Below, piece after piece: positions 10,401 to 18,831 of a stretch of DNA of 50,000 nucleotides. A program made the position numbers and the translations under genes. The first letter of the stretch is position 1, and each line of letters starts with the position of its first letter. The notes beneath the pieces were generated by a model. The model ran no database searches and was not told where the DNA came from. It saw nothing but the letters and a program-made list of their open reading frames with translations. Origin of the DNA: Prorocentrum cordatum (Eukaryota > Sar > Dinophyceae > Prorocentrales > Prorocentraceae); NCBI GenBank assembly GCA_963575745.1, contig CAUYUJ010014616.1:663597-713596 (forward strand), written 5' to 3'.

Positions 10401-12156
10401 CCTGACCTCCGCCAACCAGGCCCACGGCCGGCTGTCCCAGAAGGTCCTGAAAGGGAACCTCAGCCTGCGTCTCAAGATACGTTTGTGGAATTCGCTAGTA
10501 CGGTCTATCGCCCTATACGCACTAGAAGTTGCCTTTCTCACGAAGACGGATTTGAAGAAACTCGAACGTTGGCAAACCAAGAAACTTCGACATATACTTC
10601 GCTCCCCCGCTCATCTTCACCATGTCTCCAATGCCGATATCCGACGTCGTGCCAAAGTCTATAGTATGAGCTCTACCTTACTGTATCGTAGGCTGCAGTG
10701 GTGGCGACACGTGATTGCCCCTGGGCTCCAAGCAGAAAGACCCGAGTATGACCCCACCGAGGCTGTACGGGCGGTAATCTTCGGCCGACTCTCGTTCGAG
10801 GACCCTCACAGTCGAAATCACAATTGTCGATTGGGGCAACTTCTCGCAGATCTTCGTGCGTTGTGGGCTTGTCTTCCCGAGGAGAGCCAGATGCGCGCTC
10901 CGAACGATTCGCCGACTGTCTCACGAGACTGGCTGGAGTGGCTAGACATGCTCTCACACGCAGAGCTCAAGGCCGTCCTCTCACACGAAGCTGAGAGTGA
11001 CCGACTCAGAGAAGCTGGCGACATTGATGAAGAGCATCGCCTCGTTTGCCCCGACTGCGGAAAAATATGTCAGGGCCAGAAAGGGTTGGAGAATCACAGG
11101 TTCGCGGTTCATGACATCGTTGCCAATAGGTTGGATATCCCCATGGCTGATCTGAATGCTAAGAGATGCCCCTTCTGCAGTGCCTCTTTTTCTCGCAAAG
11201 ATGTCCTTCTTCGTCATGTTCAACACCGTTGCCCGCAGCGCGTTGGCTCTCAGCGCGCTCCAGTGCCACCTGCAGGGCCACCGCTTCCGCCCTCAGCGCC
11301 TCCTCCCAATGTTCGAGCCCGCGGCGGACATCATCAAGAAGAGGGACGCGGCCAAGGCCGAGGTCAGCGAGGGCGGAGTCGAACCCGAGGACGCGGGGCC
11401 ATCGGGCATCTCCAAGAAGGACAGGCTCATGACGAAGTTGCTGCTCCGCCACGAAGACAACTTCAGGGGCTCGGCGCGCGACCAGAACGTGGTGGTGAAG
11501 CTGAAGACGGGCTCCCAGATGCAGCTGGCGCTCGCGGCGGGCATCCAGAACTACCTGAAGGTCGGCAAGGAGGCGCGCGCTGCGGTCGAGCCAAGCGAGT
11601 ATCGCGGCCACCCGCTAGGGAAGAAGCCCGACGCCTACCTCCGCATGCTGCTATTCCGCCTGAGCGAAGCGGTCGAGGGCAAGCTGGAGGACGTTCGCGC
11701 AGCAGTGGCCCAAGGGCCGCAGCCAGTCGAGTCGAAAGAGGCGCTGAGACTGGTGGTCAACCTCGGCAAGAGCTTGAACAACAAGGAGGTGCGGCTCAAG
11801 GCGACCCGCTGCTTCGACGTTCAGACGAAGACCGACGTCGATGGCAAGACGGTGGAGGAAACCAAGTGGATATTCGCCGCTATGGCGCACCCGCCTCTCA
11901 TGCAAGCCATGTACTGCCTGAAAGAGAACGGCGGCCTGCAGTCAGTGAACATAGTGCTCGAGGACGATACGGCCCCCAGGAGCAAGGATGCGAAGGAGCT
12001 AGAGAAGCTAGTGTTCAAGGGCGGCGGCGGAGGCGGCAAGAAACACCCCAAGCGCCCCAAGCAGAAGTGAACGCCCCTGCTGCAGCCACCTGTGAGCTCC
12101 GTGGGTTAGATCGGTTTTTTAGATCTGGAACGGTCCCAAGAGACCGAGGAAGCTAG
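7411..12156 (+). CDS. Non-LTR retrotransposon polyprotein: endonuclease, reverse transcriptase, C2H2 fingers
   Basis: Residues 83-350 form an exonuclease-endonuclease-phosphatase (APE-type) domain. It has Asn89, Asp245-x-Asn247, Asp313 in a Gln-Ile-Asp-Tyr-Ile strand, and Asp342-His343. The expected catalytic Glu of the Q-E-T motif is Ser118 (Phe-Gln-Ser-Thr). Residues 685-960 carry the reverse transcriptase. Motif A is Leu-Ile-Asp770-Leu-Glu-Lys-Ala-Phe-Asp776. Motif B is Gly-Val-Arg-Gln-Gly-Ser (828-833), the active site is Phe-Val-Asp-Asp (895-898), and an Asn...Lys-Thr-Glu motif D and a Tyr-Leu-Gly motif follow. Two finger-like Cys/His motifs start at Cys1213 and Cys1253. The frame stays open over 4.7 kb, so the copy is young. 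Beyond about 11290 the frame turns Arg/Gly-rich and is probably the shadow of the overlapping frame at 11156-12070, so true coding may end earlier. The Met at 7657 is a better domain start than the one at 7411. Host insertion is by target-primed reverse transcription in this class. Confidence 0.88.
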   Translation: MQESHDDQSRLEPGPMGGKRAWRRAMRLAVVTGSSWYRGQLLTRPMVAYYSKQDVTSFQRVTDVSSSSPRPPRPRRPRPTHLMKVWSYNTESLIYIDRLGELLRHAREQQIAIVCFQSTLMGATTSWTSAGFRVYPTPRTSSRAKDGCLTALNLHFFDPLEVRCVHEWIPGRLLGLRVRRTGARERDLYILNGYAPTNTANHHVAAADRARVQAEHRQAQDGFWQACDDTIRRVPQRPSLIWCLDANGTVAPDLPNVGHAGVDRQPRTTNTNGSHFLSILQNNGLTALNTHGSRKKNAGTWLHTDGNTWNQIDYICTRLQGGYGHGARVLHSLPVSMGGFRDHRPLEATISARFRCQRLRQDSPVRWNRELLLHDLKLLQHSDEVPARVQDFRSRLCHELRVRAISGHWQQECGTHQRYTTTSSYYNSVEGAVVDAAYPLYVNSPKATPQKNLTDATLALVRHKQYFQRMLPNVIDHSSWLYKSILSQFRWAAKRAKQAVRAERRQHIAALVADAERADAVHDIRRCYSIVKRLAPKPRMPMLTVRNPATGYPCFDDVEDQQVRTDALCAIFEATELPMHEDGGPQDIPEEPDVELVGQYEVEDITKALNRLPNFKSAPVLKWTDPSNSNGPRPDPEGAVAELWKLGGDLVGGPLLGVFRAAQAFRRVPQRFKNGETVSLRKPKGDGRNAKDHYRTINLIGHIGKAFANVVIMPELRAMSGRLSATQFGALQGRSTRDAIALVDEIGRRFRENPYRTKTDYRILIAALIDLEKAFDLLTRSQVWEALDQLALSRGTRLVTEELYNGTCYILRDARTNKPCRQLLIRKGVRQGSVEGPGLFIAIYDLITKDIGSKALEEGFQGIQVQYDPQFQAFRNSVGFSAIELRMLDASQVKFVDDLIALTVVDDLATVSEFLEFLRIHVNASGLTMNVPKTELMVSVVGKGCRRVRKKISAKQTGISLTHADGQARAIHPTPTVKYLGCLLSATGSSSAEIKARLTSANQAHGRLSQKVLKGNLSLRLKIRLWNSLVRSIALYALEVAFLTKTDLKKLERWQTKKLRHILRSPAHLHHVSNADIRRRAKVYSMSSTLLYRRLQWWRHVIAPGLQAERPEYDPTEAVRAVIFGRLSFEDPHSRNHNCRLGQLLADLRALWACLPEESQMRAPNDSPTVSRDWLEWLDMLSHAELKAVLSHEAESDRLREAGDIDEEHRLVCPDCGKICQGQKGLENHRFAVHDIVANRLDIPMADLNAKRCPFCSASFSRKDVLLRHVQHRCPQRVGSQRAPVPPAGPPLPPSAPPPNVRARGGHHQEEGRGQGRGQRGRSRTRGRGAIGHLQEGQAHDEVAAPPRRQLQGLGARPERGGEAEDGLPDAAGARGGHPELPEGRQGGARCGRAKRVSRPPAREEARRLPPHAAIPPERSGRGQAGGRSRSSGPRAAASRVERGAETGGQPRQELEQQGGAAQGDPLLRRSDEDRRRWQDGGGNQVDIRRYGAPASHASHVLPERERRPAVSEHSARGRYGPQEQGCEGAREASVQGRRRRRQETPQAPQAEVNAPAAATCELRGLDRFFRSGTVPRDRGS
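11156..12070 (+). CDS. Second retroelement frame, gag-like protein (tentative)
   Basis: This 304-codon frame overlaps the end of the polymerase frame in a different register. Clear protein composition starts near the Met at 11309. It contains a Lys-Leu-Leu-Leu-Arg-His-Glu-Asp helix, a Val-Lys-Leu-Lys-Thr-Gly-Ser-Gln strand, a Lys-Pro-Asp-Ala-Tyr-Leu-Arg-Met helix, and a basic tail (Gly-rich, then Lys/Pro/Arg) before TGA. Helical proteins with a K-L-x-L-R-H-E-D start commonly accompany dinoflagellate retroelements and are thought to bind RNA like Gag. I base this on resemblance, not on a search. The overlap would allow a frameshifted fusion to the polymerase, an independent start, or two abutting elements. 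The minus-strand relic at 34332-35059 looks like a distant relative. Confidence 0.55.
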   Translation: MLRDAPSAVPLFLAKMSFFVMFNTVARSALALSALQCHLQGHRFRPQRLLPMFEPAADIIKKRDAAKAEVSEGGVEPEDAGPSGISKKDRLMTKLLLRHEDNFRGSARDQNVVVKLKTGSQMQLALAAGIQNYLKVGKEARAAVEPSEYRGHPLGKKPDAYLRMLLFRLSEAVEGKLEDVRAAVAQGPQPVESKEALRLVVNLGKSLNNKEVRLKATRCFDVQTKTDVDGKTVEETKWIFAAMAHPPLMQAMYCLKENGGLQSVNIVLEDDTAPRSKDAKELEKLVFKGGGGGGKKHPKRPKQK

Positions 12157-12843
12157 GTACCTTTTGGGTCGAGGGCTCGCGGCGGGACTAGAGGGTCCTG
12201 CTGCGACCGCTCTCGAAGTGCCATCCCCTTAGAGGAGGGGGTGCTCGGGGGTGGGACCCTGTGGGCGGGAGGCCAGCGCTTCACGTCACCCCAGCCTCTG
12301 CGCTCCCTTCAGGCCCCAGCTAATTCGTCTCGACAGAATTATGCTGCGCCGAGAGATCGGTAGTTTTTTGATAGGGCCCGCCGCAAGACATCCATAAGGA
12401 CTCTTAGAGGGTGTAGCGTTGGAAAAAAGGAGGGACCGCGGTTTCCGGCGAACCTAAAGCGATCGTTGCTCGCCAGCTCAAAGTTGGGGGAAGACCGGAA
12501 GTAACGCCGGTTGATTCCCAAGAGGTCGATCGGGCACTGTCGTGTACAGCCGACGCTGCCCAATGGTCCCGCGGCACGGGCATTCAGGCGACTCAGACTA
12601 ACCTCTCCTGTATGTCAGCCTGTCTGAGTCGCTCTCCAAAAAGTGTGGTGGAAGGTCCTCTTGCTGAGGGTCTGCAGAGGTTGATGTCAAAAACGATATG
12701 GGCGTACCCGAGGGATTCCAGGGGGAGTTTGGCCCCCAGCCCAGGGGACGCCATAAGCCGTCAGCGCTCCGCACGTGAGGCTTGGACAGCCAAGGGGCCC
12801 ATCCGTGAACTTATGGGCGCAGCCCAGAGTTGGATCCTAGCTG
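12071..12843. other. Probable 3' untranslated region of the retroelement
   Basis: No coding frame of note. Unique sequence runs on from the TGA at 12068-12070. I see no poly(A) or simple-repeat tail that would fix the 3' end of the element. Confidence 0.35.
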
Positions 12844-13058
12844 CGCGTACCACTGGAGAGTTGGCCTACACAATATGCATTTCTAATTCTTCAAAAATTA
12901 TTTGTTTTGTTTTGGGGCAAAGATCCTTTTTATTTCTAATGTTCTATCCTGGGCCTCTTCCTGGCCACTAGGGGGCCAGGAACAATTAGAAACGAGCACA
13001 ATTAGAAATGAGCACGACTAAGAATGACCAACGCGTACCACTTGAAAGTTGGCCTAGG
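12844..13058. mobile_element. AT-rich hairpin insertion between 27-bp direct repeats
   Basis: Near-identical sequences beginning CGCGTACCACT and ending TTGGCCTA lie at about 12844-12869 and 13032-13057. Between them is an AT-rich block with inverted motifs: CATTTCTAATT and TTTCTAATg on the left, AATTAGAAAtG twice on the right. A central CCTGGCC/GGCCAGG stem is also present. The local composition contrasts with the GC-rich surroundings. It looks like a small non-autonomous element, or a segment duplicated around an insertion. Confidence 0.45.
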
Positions 13059-14094
13059 CAGTTGCCGTCCGTTCACAGCTTGTAGAAATCACACTGGGCA
13101 GACACAGGGTCGTGCAGGGACGGCCAGCAGTGAAGGGCATGGCGGTGCAGCAGACAAGGACTTGTCGCCGGCTTGGCTTACATATGGATAGCGGGCAAAT
13201 TAAGTGGCGGGCTTACGCACGCTTTGAACTACACCCCTGTTCTCGTCACTGTGCGGCATCCTAAGTTTGGTAATAACTTGACCCAGCTTTGGCGGGGTCG
13301 ACGGCCGGGTGACTGCGCAGGGTTGTTTTTTATTGGGCTTGGTCTGGGGATCTAGTTTGAAGTTCGGTATCCAGTGGTCGTGGTCGAAACTCCATAGATC
13401 GCATGACTCACAGTGTGCACTGGGACTCTGGACATGCCCTCGCAACAGTGGGGCATACGGAAGTGTAGACGGGATTTCCCGCAGCGTCCCAGAATATATG
13501 TCTGAGGCACGAGGAGACTGGACAACTACGCAAGAGTCATCTCGCGACGACCAAGCAGTCCCGAGGTGCATTCGCAGAATTCAACTGTGTACCACATTCG
13601 TAGTCTTGTTGTTGGGAGGGATTGTGCTTATTCTCGGCGCGCTCAACATTTAATTCATGACGAACAGGATGCTTGATCCGGAAGACCAGATACGAACGGT
13701 TAGCGTGTAGCAGACGCAGGCGTAAGCGGTGGATTTGGGGCCTCTCTTCGGAGGGATCCATCCAAATTGGAGGCGGCTTCGCGTCACACGGGGCAACTTA
13801 GCTGCACGATTCCATTATAAAGGAGTTTCGGAAGTATGGGACATTGGTATTGGAGATTGCCAATGCACCCACTAATCTAATCCTTTCCCTTTCCCCCGTC
13901 CCTTATTTCCCTCCCGTACCTGCCCCTTGCCCTTCTCCTCCCTCCCCCTGCCCCTCCACTCTCCATTGCCGCCTACCTCCTTTTCATCCTCCCAGACCGT
14001 AGCCACCCTCGGCATGCGAAGGTGTGCCGGGTATCGCCCACTCTGCTGCACCTCATCGCCATAGATTTCCCGAAGGCGCATGGTTTCTGTCTTT
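13059..14094. other. No gene recognised
   Basis: Mixed-composition unique sequence with a C/T-rich stretch at 13878-14000. Short open frames on both strands lack motifs. Confidence 0.35.
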
Positions 14095-14184
14095 CTCGCG
14101 CGCGCGTTCTCTCGCTCTCTCGTTCTCTCTCTCTCTCTCTCTCTCTCTTCCTCTCTCTCTCTCTCTCTATTTCTCTCTCCCTTT
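14095..14184. repeat. (CT)n dinucleotide repeat
   Basis: CT units with TTC interruptions, ending directly at the satellite cassette that starts at 14187. Confidence 0.9.
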
Positions 14185-14186
14185 TT

Positions 14187-14805
14187 CCCTACCTAGGCTC
14201 TGCCTAGAAGGGTTCTTACTCTCTTAGCTTAAAGGGGCCGGGCAGTGGAAAGCGCCCCGGGCGGTTCCCCCAGTCCCCGCCCCGCGGTTCCCCCAGTCTC
14301 CTGGGAGCTTTAGCTTTAGCTTTAGCTTTAGCTTTAGCTTAGCTTTAGCTTAGCTTTAGCTTAGCTGTAGCTTAGCTTTAGCTTAGCGTTTCGCTTAGCT
14401 TATCGCTTAGCGTTTAGCTTAGCTTTAGCTTAGCTTTAGCTTAGCTTTAGCTTAGCTTTAGCTTAGCTTAGCTAGCTTAGCTTTAGCTTAGCTTTAGCTT
14501 AGCTTTAGCTTAGCTTTAGCTTAGCTTTAGCTTAGCTTTAGCTTAGCTTTAGCTTAGCTGTTAGCTTTAGCTTAGATTTAGCTTAGCTTTAGCTTAGCTT
14601 TAGCTTAGCTTTAGCTTAGCTTTAGCTTAGCTTTAGCTTAGCTTTAGCTTAGCTTTAGCTTAGCTTTAGCTTAGCTTTAGCTTAGCTTCAGCTTAGCTTT
14701 AGCTTAGCTTTAGCTCAGCTTTAGCTTAGCGTTAGCTTAGCTTTAGCTTAGCGTTACTGTTGCTACTAATGCTGGTTTCCTAGGGGTCCCAACTCATAGG
14801 TAGGA
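14187..14805 (-). mobile_element. Satellite cassette copy 1 (inverted orientation)
   Basis: Reading along the plus strand, the reverse complement of end module B (14187-14309) starts with CCCTACCTAGG and contains GGTTCTTACTCTCTT and two CCGCGGTTCCCCCAGT-like blocks. Next is an array of TTAGCTTAGCT units of mostly 11 bp (14310-14752). Last is module A in reverse (about 14753-14805), with GTTACTGTTGCTACTAATGC and a decayed inverted end (CATAGGTAGGA instead of CCTAGGTAGGG). The same modules in the other orientation bound three further arrays at 18.8-22.8 kb. Confidence 0.72.
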
Positions 14806-14825
14806 TCGCACTGGGATATGTTGTG

Positions 14826-14995
14826 TTCTCTCTCTCTCGTTTTACACATATAACACACTCTCTCGATCTCTCTCAATCTCTGCGTCGCTTTTCGCATGCA
14901 CGCGCTAGCACATATAACACATGTGTTTGCAGTTCTCTCTCCCTCGTTCTCTCTCTGTCTGTCTTCATATCTCTCTATATCATATGTATTTATGT
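14826..14995. repeat. Degenerate CT-rich microsatellite
   Basis: CTCTCT blocks alternate with CACATATAACACA units, with one partial duplication at 14848 and 14911. Confidence 0.7.
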
Positions 14996-15988
14996 TTATA
15001 TCAGCATGTCTGACGTCATGTTGTTTGCAGCCTGTACTCTGTGAGTGGGGATTCATGCCACTGCGAACCGCTCACTGGCATCTTTCGATGTGGCATGGAT
15101 GAACTATGCTGCTTTGCATGAAGTTCGTGCACGCTGACAGCTTCCGATGCATATCATCCGGCCCCGTTTCTGCCATCCAGATTTCCATCGCGCTCCTACG
15201 CGCGACGGAAATATCGGGCTGCTGCCAGAGACAGGCGTTCCAGGCTCGTTTCATATACTTGCGTTCCCATTTGAGAAGATTTACGTTCGTCGAATTCTTC
15301 ACCAGTTTTCCCGTTCAGGCGCATCCCAGTCATCACTTGTTGTGCACCATGTGATTGTGTTACACAGCTGGCATCTCCAACGCGTGGCCATCGACTCACT
15401 GCTCTCACTGTGACGTTGTCATGTGGTTGTCGGTGCAATTTTCAAACTCAAGGGCGGCCGGCTCTAGTTTAAACAAACGGTCGGAGATGAGGGCACGTTG
15501 CGGTTGATCGCTGGCGAAAGACGAGGTTCACGTGAAAGTAGAGGCGTCGATTCCAAGGATGAAAACAGACCCTCCGCCGACTCAAACACAGTGCAGCCAG
15601 GCTCAAGCTCAAGCTGTCTTGTCCATGTTCACGAAGACATGTCACATCTCAATTGTGTGTTTATTGGCTACCTTTTACGTTGCCAGAGCCACGTCGCAAT
15701 TGATGGGCGGTGATGGGGGTATCAATTGGACCACCGCGAATGTGCATCCCTAGGTTTTTCAATTTTGCGCAAGCTACTGGTGCATGTCGTTCTTTCTTCG
15801 ATTTCGCATTAAAGATCGGGTGTGAGAAAGCTCCTGGGCACAGAGGAATCTGGAATATATGCGACTCGTGACGCCCCTGCATCCTCCCCCGTGTGAAATC
15901 GAAAGTACTGAAGCGTCCGTTCCGTTGACTTGTTCCAGCAGTTTTCCCATCAGAAATGAGTCGGAATAGAGCCTCCAAGGCTTGATTA
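14996..15988. other. No gene recognised
   Basis: Less GC-rich unique sequence. Short open frames exist on both strands but none has a recognisable motif. Confidence 0.35.
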
Positions 15989-16062
15989 GGTCAAGGACAA
16001 AGTTGTTTTAGACATTCGAATCTACGGTCAAGGACAAAGTTGTTTTAGACATTCGAATCTAC
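15989..16062. repeat. Perfect 37-bp tandem duplication
   Basis: Two adjacent copies of a unit starting GGTCAAGGACAAAGTTG and ending ATTCGAATCTAC (15989-16025 and 16026-16062). Identity suggests a recent event. Confidence 0.9.
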
Positions 16063-16724
16063 TGGCGTTCACTTGTCTAAGAAAGCCAGCAACACGGGAA
16101 CATCATCTTCCCAGTCTAATGTACCGACCAGTTGTTGATTGCATCGTAGATCAGCAAAGTTTGGAATGGGAAGCGTACGATTTCTTCGTCACGAGCGCAT
16201 GGTGGCTTTGATCGGCCAGGAGTCGAGTTCCAGCTGTCACAGACACACGAAGTCAATCCGAGAGGCGGAACGCGAGTGCGTAGATCATGCATAGCCGTGC
16301 GTGAGTAGCAGCGCGCACACACCAGGACAAGAGTACCAAGATAGCTTGGAGTGCGGCAGGGGTGTTGGCATGATAGGTGTGTCAGACTATCGAGTGGCAT
16401 GCACCGTTTTTTTGTTTCAGTGCGTGTACGCATGCAAGTACTCATGCACGTCGCATATAAAGAGTGCGCATGCATATTCAGAATGTGTTCATCTCCACTT
16501 ACTGTATAATTCTACGTTCGCGTGCACACAAGCGACTATGCTACACCCATCGTCTCTGCCCGTTGGAGCACTGAGTGTTGGTAGTGTCACTTCGGCTGTT
16601 AGCTGGTCGATTGTATTTGGACGCTGTCTTTCGAAGGCATGCCGCGGTGGTTCATAGATGCATGTCGCCGTAATTCATCACGGCCCCATGCCGTCTCTCC
16701 GTTGTGAAATGATAGTGTCCAGCA
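16063..16724. other. No gene recognised
   Basis: Unique sequence of mixed composition. I saw no coding or RNA signal. Confidence 0.35.
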
Positions 16725-17105
16725 CGATGGAGTCCCACACGATAGACTTCCACACCATAAAGTTCCACACGAAGGTTCCACGTGGCAGGGTCCCGCACAA
16801 CAGGGTCACACGCGATAGGGTCCCACTCGATAGGGACTCACACGGCATGGTACCACACGATAGGCCCCCACACGATAGGGTTCCCCACCCAATTGTGTCT
16901 CACATGGTAGAGTCCCGTGCGAAAGTGTCTCACACGATGGGGTCTCAAACAATAGCGTCCCACACGACATAATCACGCACGACGGCATACCACACGACAG
17001 GGCCCCACACGGTCGGGTCCCACACGGTCGGGTCCCACACGATAGGGCCCAACACAGTACGTTGTCCCACACGGTAGGACCGTACACGATAGAGTACCAC
17101 ATGTC
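16725..17105. repeat. Degenerate minisatellite, unit about 15-17 bp
   Basis: About 24 diverged copies of a unit close to GTCCCACACGATAGG. Copies differ by substitutions and by 1-3 bp in length, so the array is old. Minus-strand Cys/Gly/Thr-rich frames over it are artefacts. Confidence 0.85.
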
Positions 17106-17650
17106 GTTTTAAGACATGCGCCCTTTAACTCGCAAGGTATGACGGTTTGGAGTCCACATTGGTATCACATGATTAGTGGACGCGTTCGAATTAGTTCGTG
17201 TCGGCTCAGTATCATGGAGATTGTTTTTTCGGGCGCACCAATGAATGCGCAATTCCACAACACTTCGGCGGGAATAGCTTGATTGATTCGATCTTATCTT
17301 TGGCACACAATGGCAGCATGAGTACTCCTGGCTTGTGAATTCAACGTTGCTGCCCCCAGACGGAAAAGCCTGGGCGACAGGTGCCTGGAATAGCGCCGTG
17401 GCCCCAGGACCTTGTTCCGAGCTGAACTGTTTGCTTTGGGGGGTGGACCCGACAGGGCCTGAGGAATAATCGCCGTCGTCGTCGGCCTTCACCGCCATGC
17501 AGCTTGCATGCAGGCTTGCCGGCCGCGCCTCGGACTGCAGAGGGCCGCTCCGCGTGCGCACAGCAGTGCTTCGGGGAGCCTGCCGGCGAGGCTGGTGGAG
17601 GTGGCGCCCCCACCCTCGGCCTCGCCGAGCCCCGGCGTGCCTGTGGCTCT
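17106..17650. other. No firm gene; minus-strand frame noted
   Basis: A minus-strand frame near 17341-17495 reads as plausible Ser/Gly/Pro-rich protein (Met at 17495), but it has no recognisable domain or splice context. I do not call it a gene. Confidence 0.25.
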
Positions 17651-17806
17651 CGGGGGCCCCGGCATGGGCTCCTGCGCCGCGCCCCGCCGCCGGCCATTGC
17701 CGCCTCGGGAGGCCATCCTGCACTTCAGTCGGGGGCCCCGGTGGGCTCCTGCGCCGCGCTCCGCCGCCGGCCCCTGCCGCCTCGGGAGGCCATCCTGCAC
17801 TTCAGC
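17651..17806. repeat. Tandem duplication of about 79 bp at an exon border
   Basis: The segment from CGGGGGCCCCGG to CTGCACTTCAG occurs at 17651-17729 and again from 17730, with few differences. Each copy includes GGGAGGCCATCCTGCACTTC, the exact border used by the candidate exon at 17789. Two equivalent acceptor sites therefore lie 77-79 bp apart. Confidence 0.82.
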
Positions 17807-17860
17807 TCGCTGATCGGGCCGCGGAGCACTCTGCCGGACGGCCCGGCGCCGCTCAACAAG
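17789..17860 (+). CDS. Candidate exon of the large plus-strand gene
   Basis: These 24 codons are in phase 0 at both ends. They read Ala-Ile-Leu-His-Phe-Ser-Ser-Leu-Ile-Gly-Pro-Arg-Ser, followed by a Pro-Asp-Gly-Pro-Ala-Pro loop and Leu-Asn-Lys. An AG precedes the first G, and the last AAG is followed by GC, the same border type as elsewhere in this gene. The next in-phase segment is 29900-30058. Donor and acceptor of that roughly 12 kb intron share AGGCG. The acceptor lies in a tandem duplication, so a second, upstream acceptor is possible. No domain can be named from this piece alone. Confidence 0.48.
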
Positions 17861-18831
17861 GCGATGAGGGCCCGCGCAGGGCACGCCGGCGCGGTGCTCG
17901 GGAGTGGTGGCATTGGGGGACGGGGGCGTGGAGACGGGGACCTCTTGATTACAGAAATGCAGCACCACTGAGAATGCAGACGTGCTTCGCTCCAGAGCGC
18001 TACTGGCGGTCTCTTGAGGGCGATCATGGGGGCCACTGGGGCCGTCTTGGAGCGTCTGATGCTCGAAAAAAGAAGGGAGGGACGTTACAGTGAGCGGCTT
18101 GAATGAGGAACGCTTGCTTTTCAGAAGGGGCCCGCTCGTTCCTTAGGCTTGCATACGTTATTTACCGTTCCTCATGCGTTATGTATAATGTATCGTTCCT
18201 TATGCGTTACGTCTTGGAACAAAAAGGGGCTTCGTTCCTTATGTTTCGTTCCTTAGGTCAGGCCGATGACTGTACAGATGAGCAACTTTTGAAAATCACG
18301 GATTTGGGCGTCTCGGGTTTTCCTTGGGCTCCTCTCGGAGGTCTCGTGGGGCGACGTGTCGACCTGCGGGGCCGCCACGAGGTCATCTTGGCCACCTCTT
18401 GGTGCCCGCTGGGGGCACCCTGGGGAGCCTTGGGAGCGCTCCTGGGGCCATCTCGGAGGAGATCGATCAAAGAAGGGGGGGTGCCTAATTAGCCTACCCC
18501 CCCCCCAGGAGGCCAAAATGGGGCCAAAACCGTAGTCAAACCAGTGATTCTGGCTTCCTCGCCGAGGCTGTTTTGGACGCTCCATTACCCGCGGAACCCC
18601 CCGTCCAGGTCCAGGGGAGGGGGTAGGGGGGAGGGGTCAAGACACCATCTCCGCACGCAAGCCGTCTAGTTCACTCCCACCCGCCGTACCACCACATAAG
18701 TGGCATCCGAATCTCGGCATAGCCAGGGGTCGCCAATGGATGGACAGCCACTGGGAACCAAAGCGGACGCCAGGTGCGCGACGCTCGCCGCGGGCTCCAC
18801 ATGCGGTTGGTGTGCCATCCTTGTAAAAAAA
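17861..18831. other. Intron-like region with a short degenerate repeat
   Basis: From about 18137 to 18258 the motif CGTTCCTTATGCGTTA recurs five or six times in varied form. G-rich blocks lie at 18300-18470 and C-runs near 18500. No gene was recognised. Confidence 0.45.

Noticed and set aside
18505-18545. GGCCAAAATGGGGCCAAAAC, reminiscent of a reversed spliced-leader sequence
   Set aside because: It does not match the known dinoflagellate leader beyond a short run, and no leader gene context is present.
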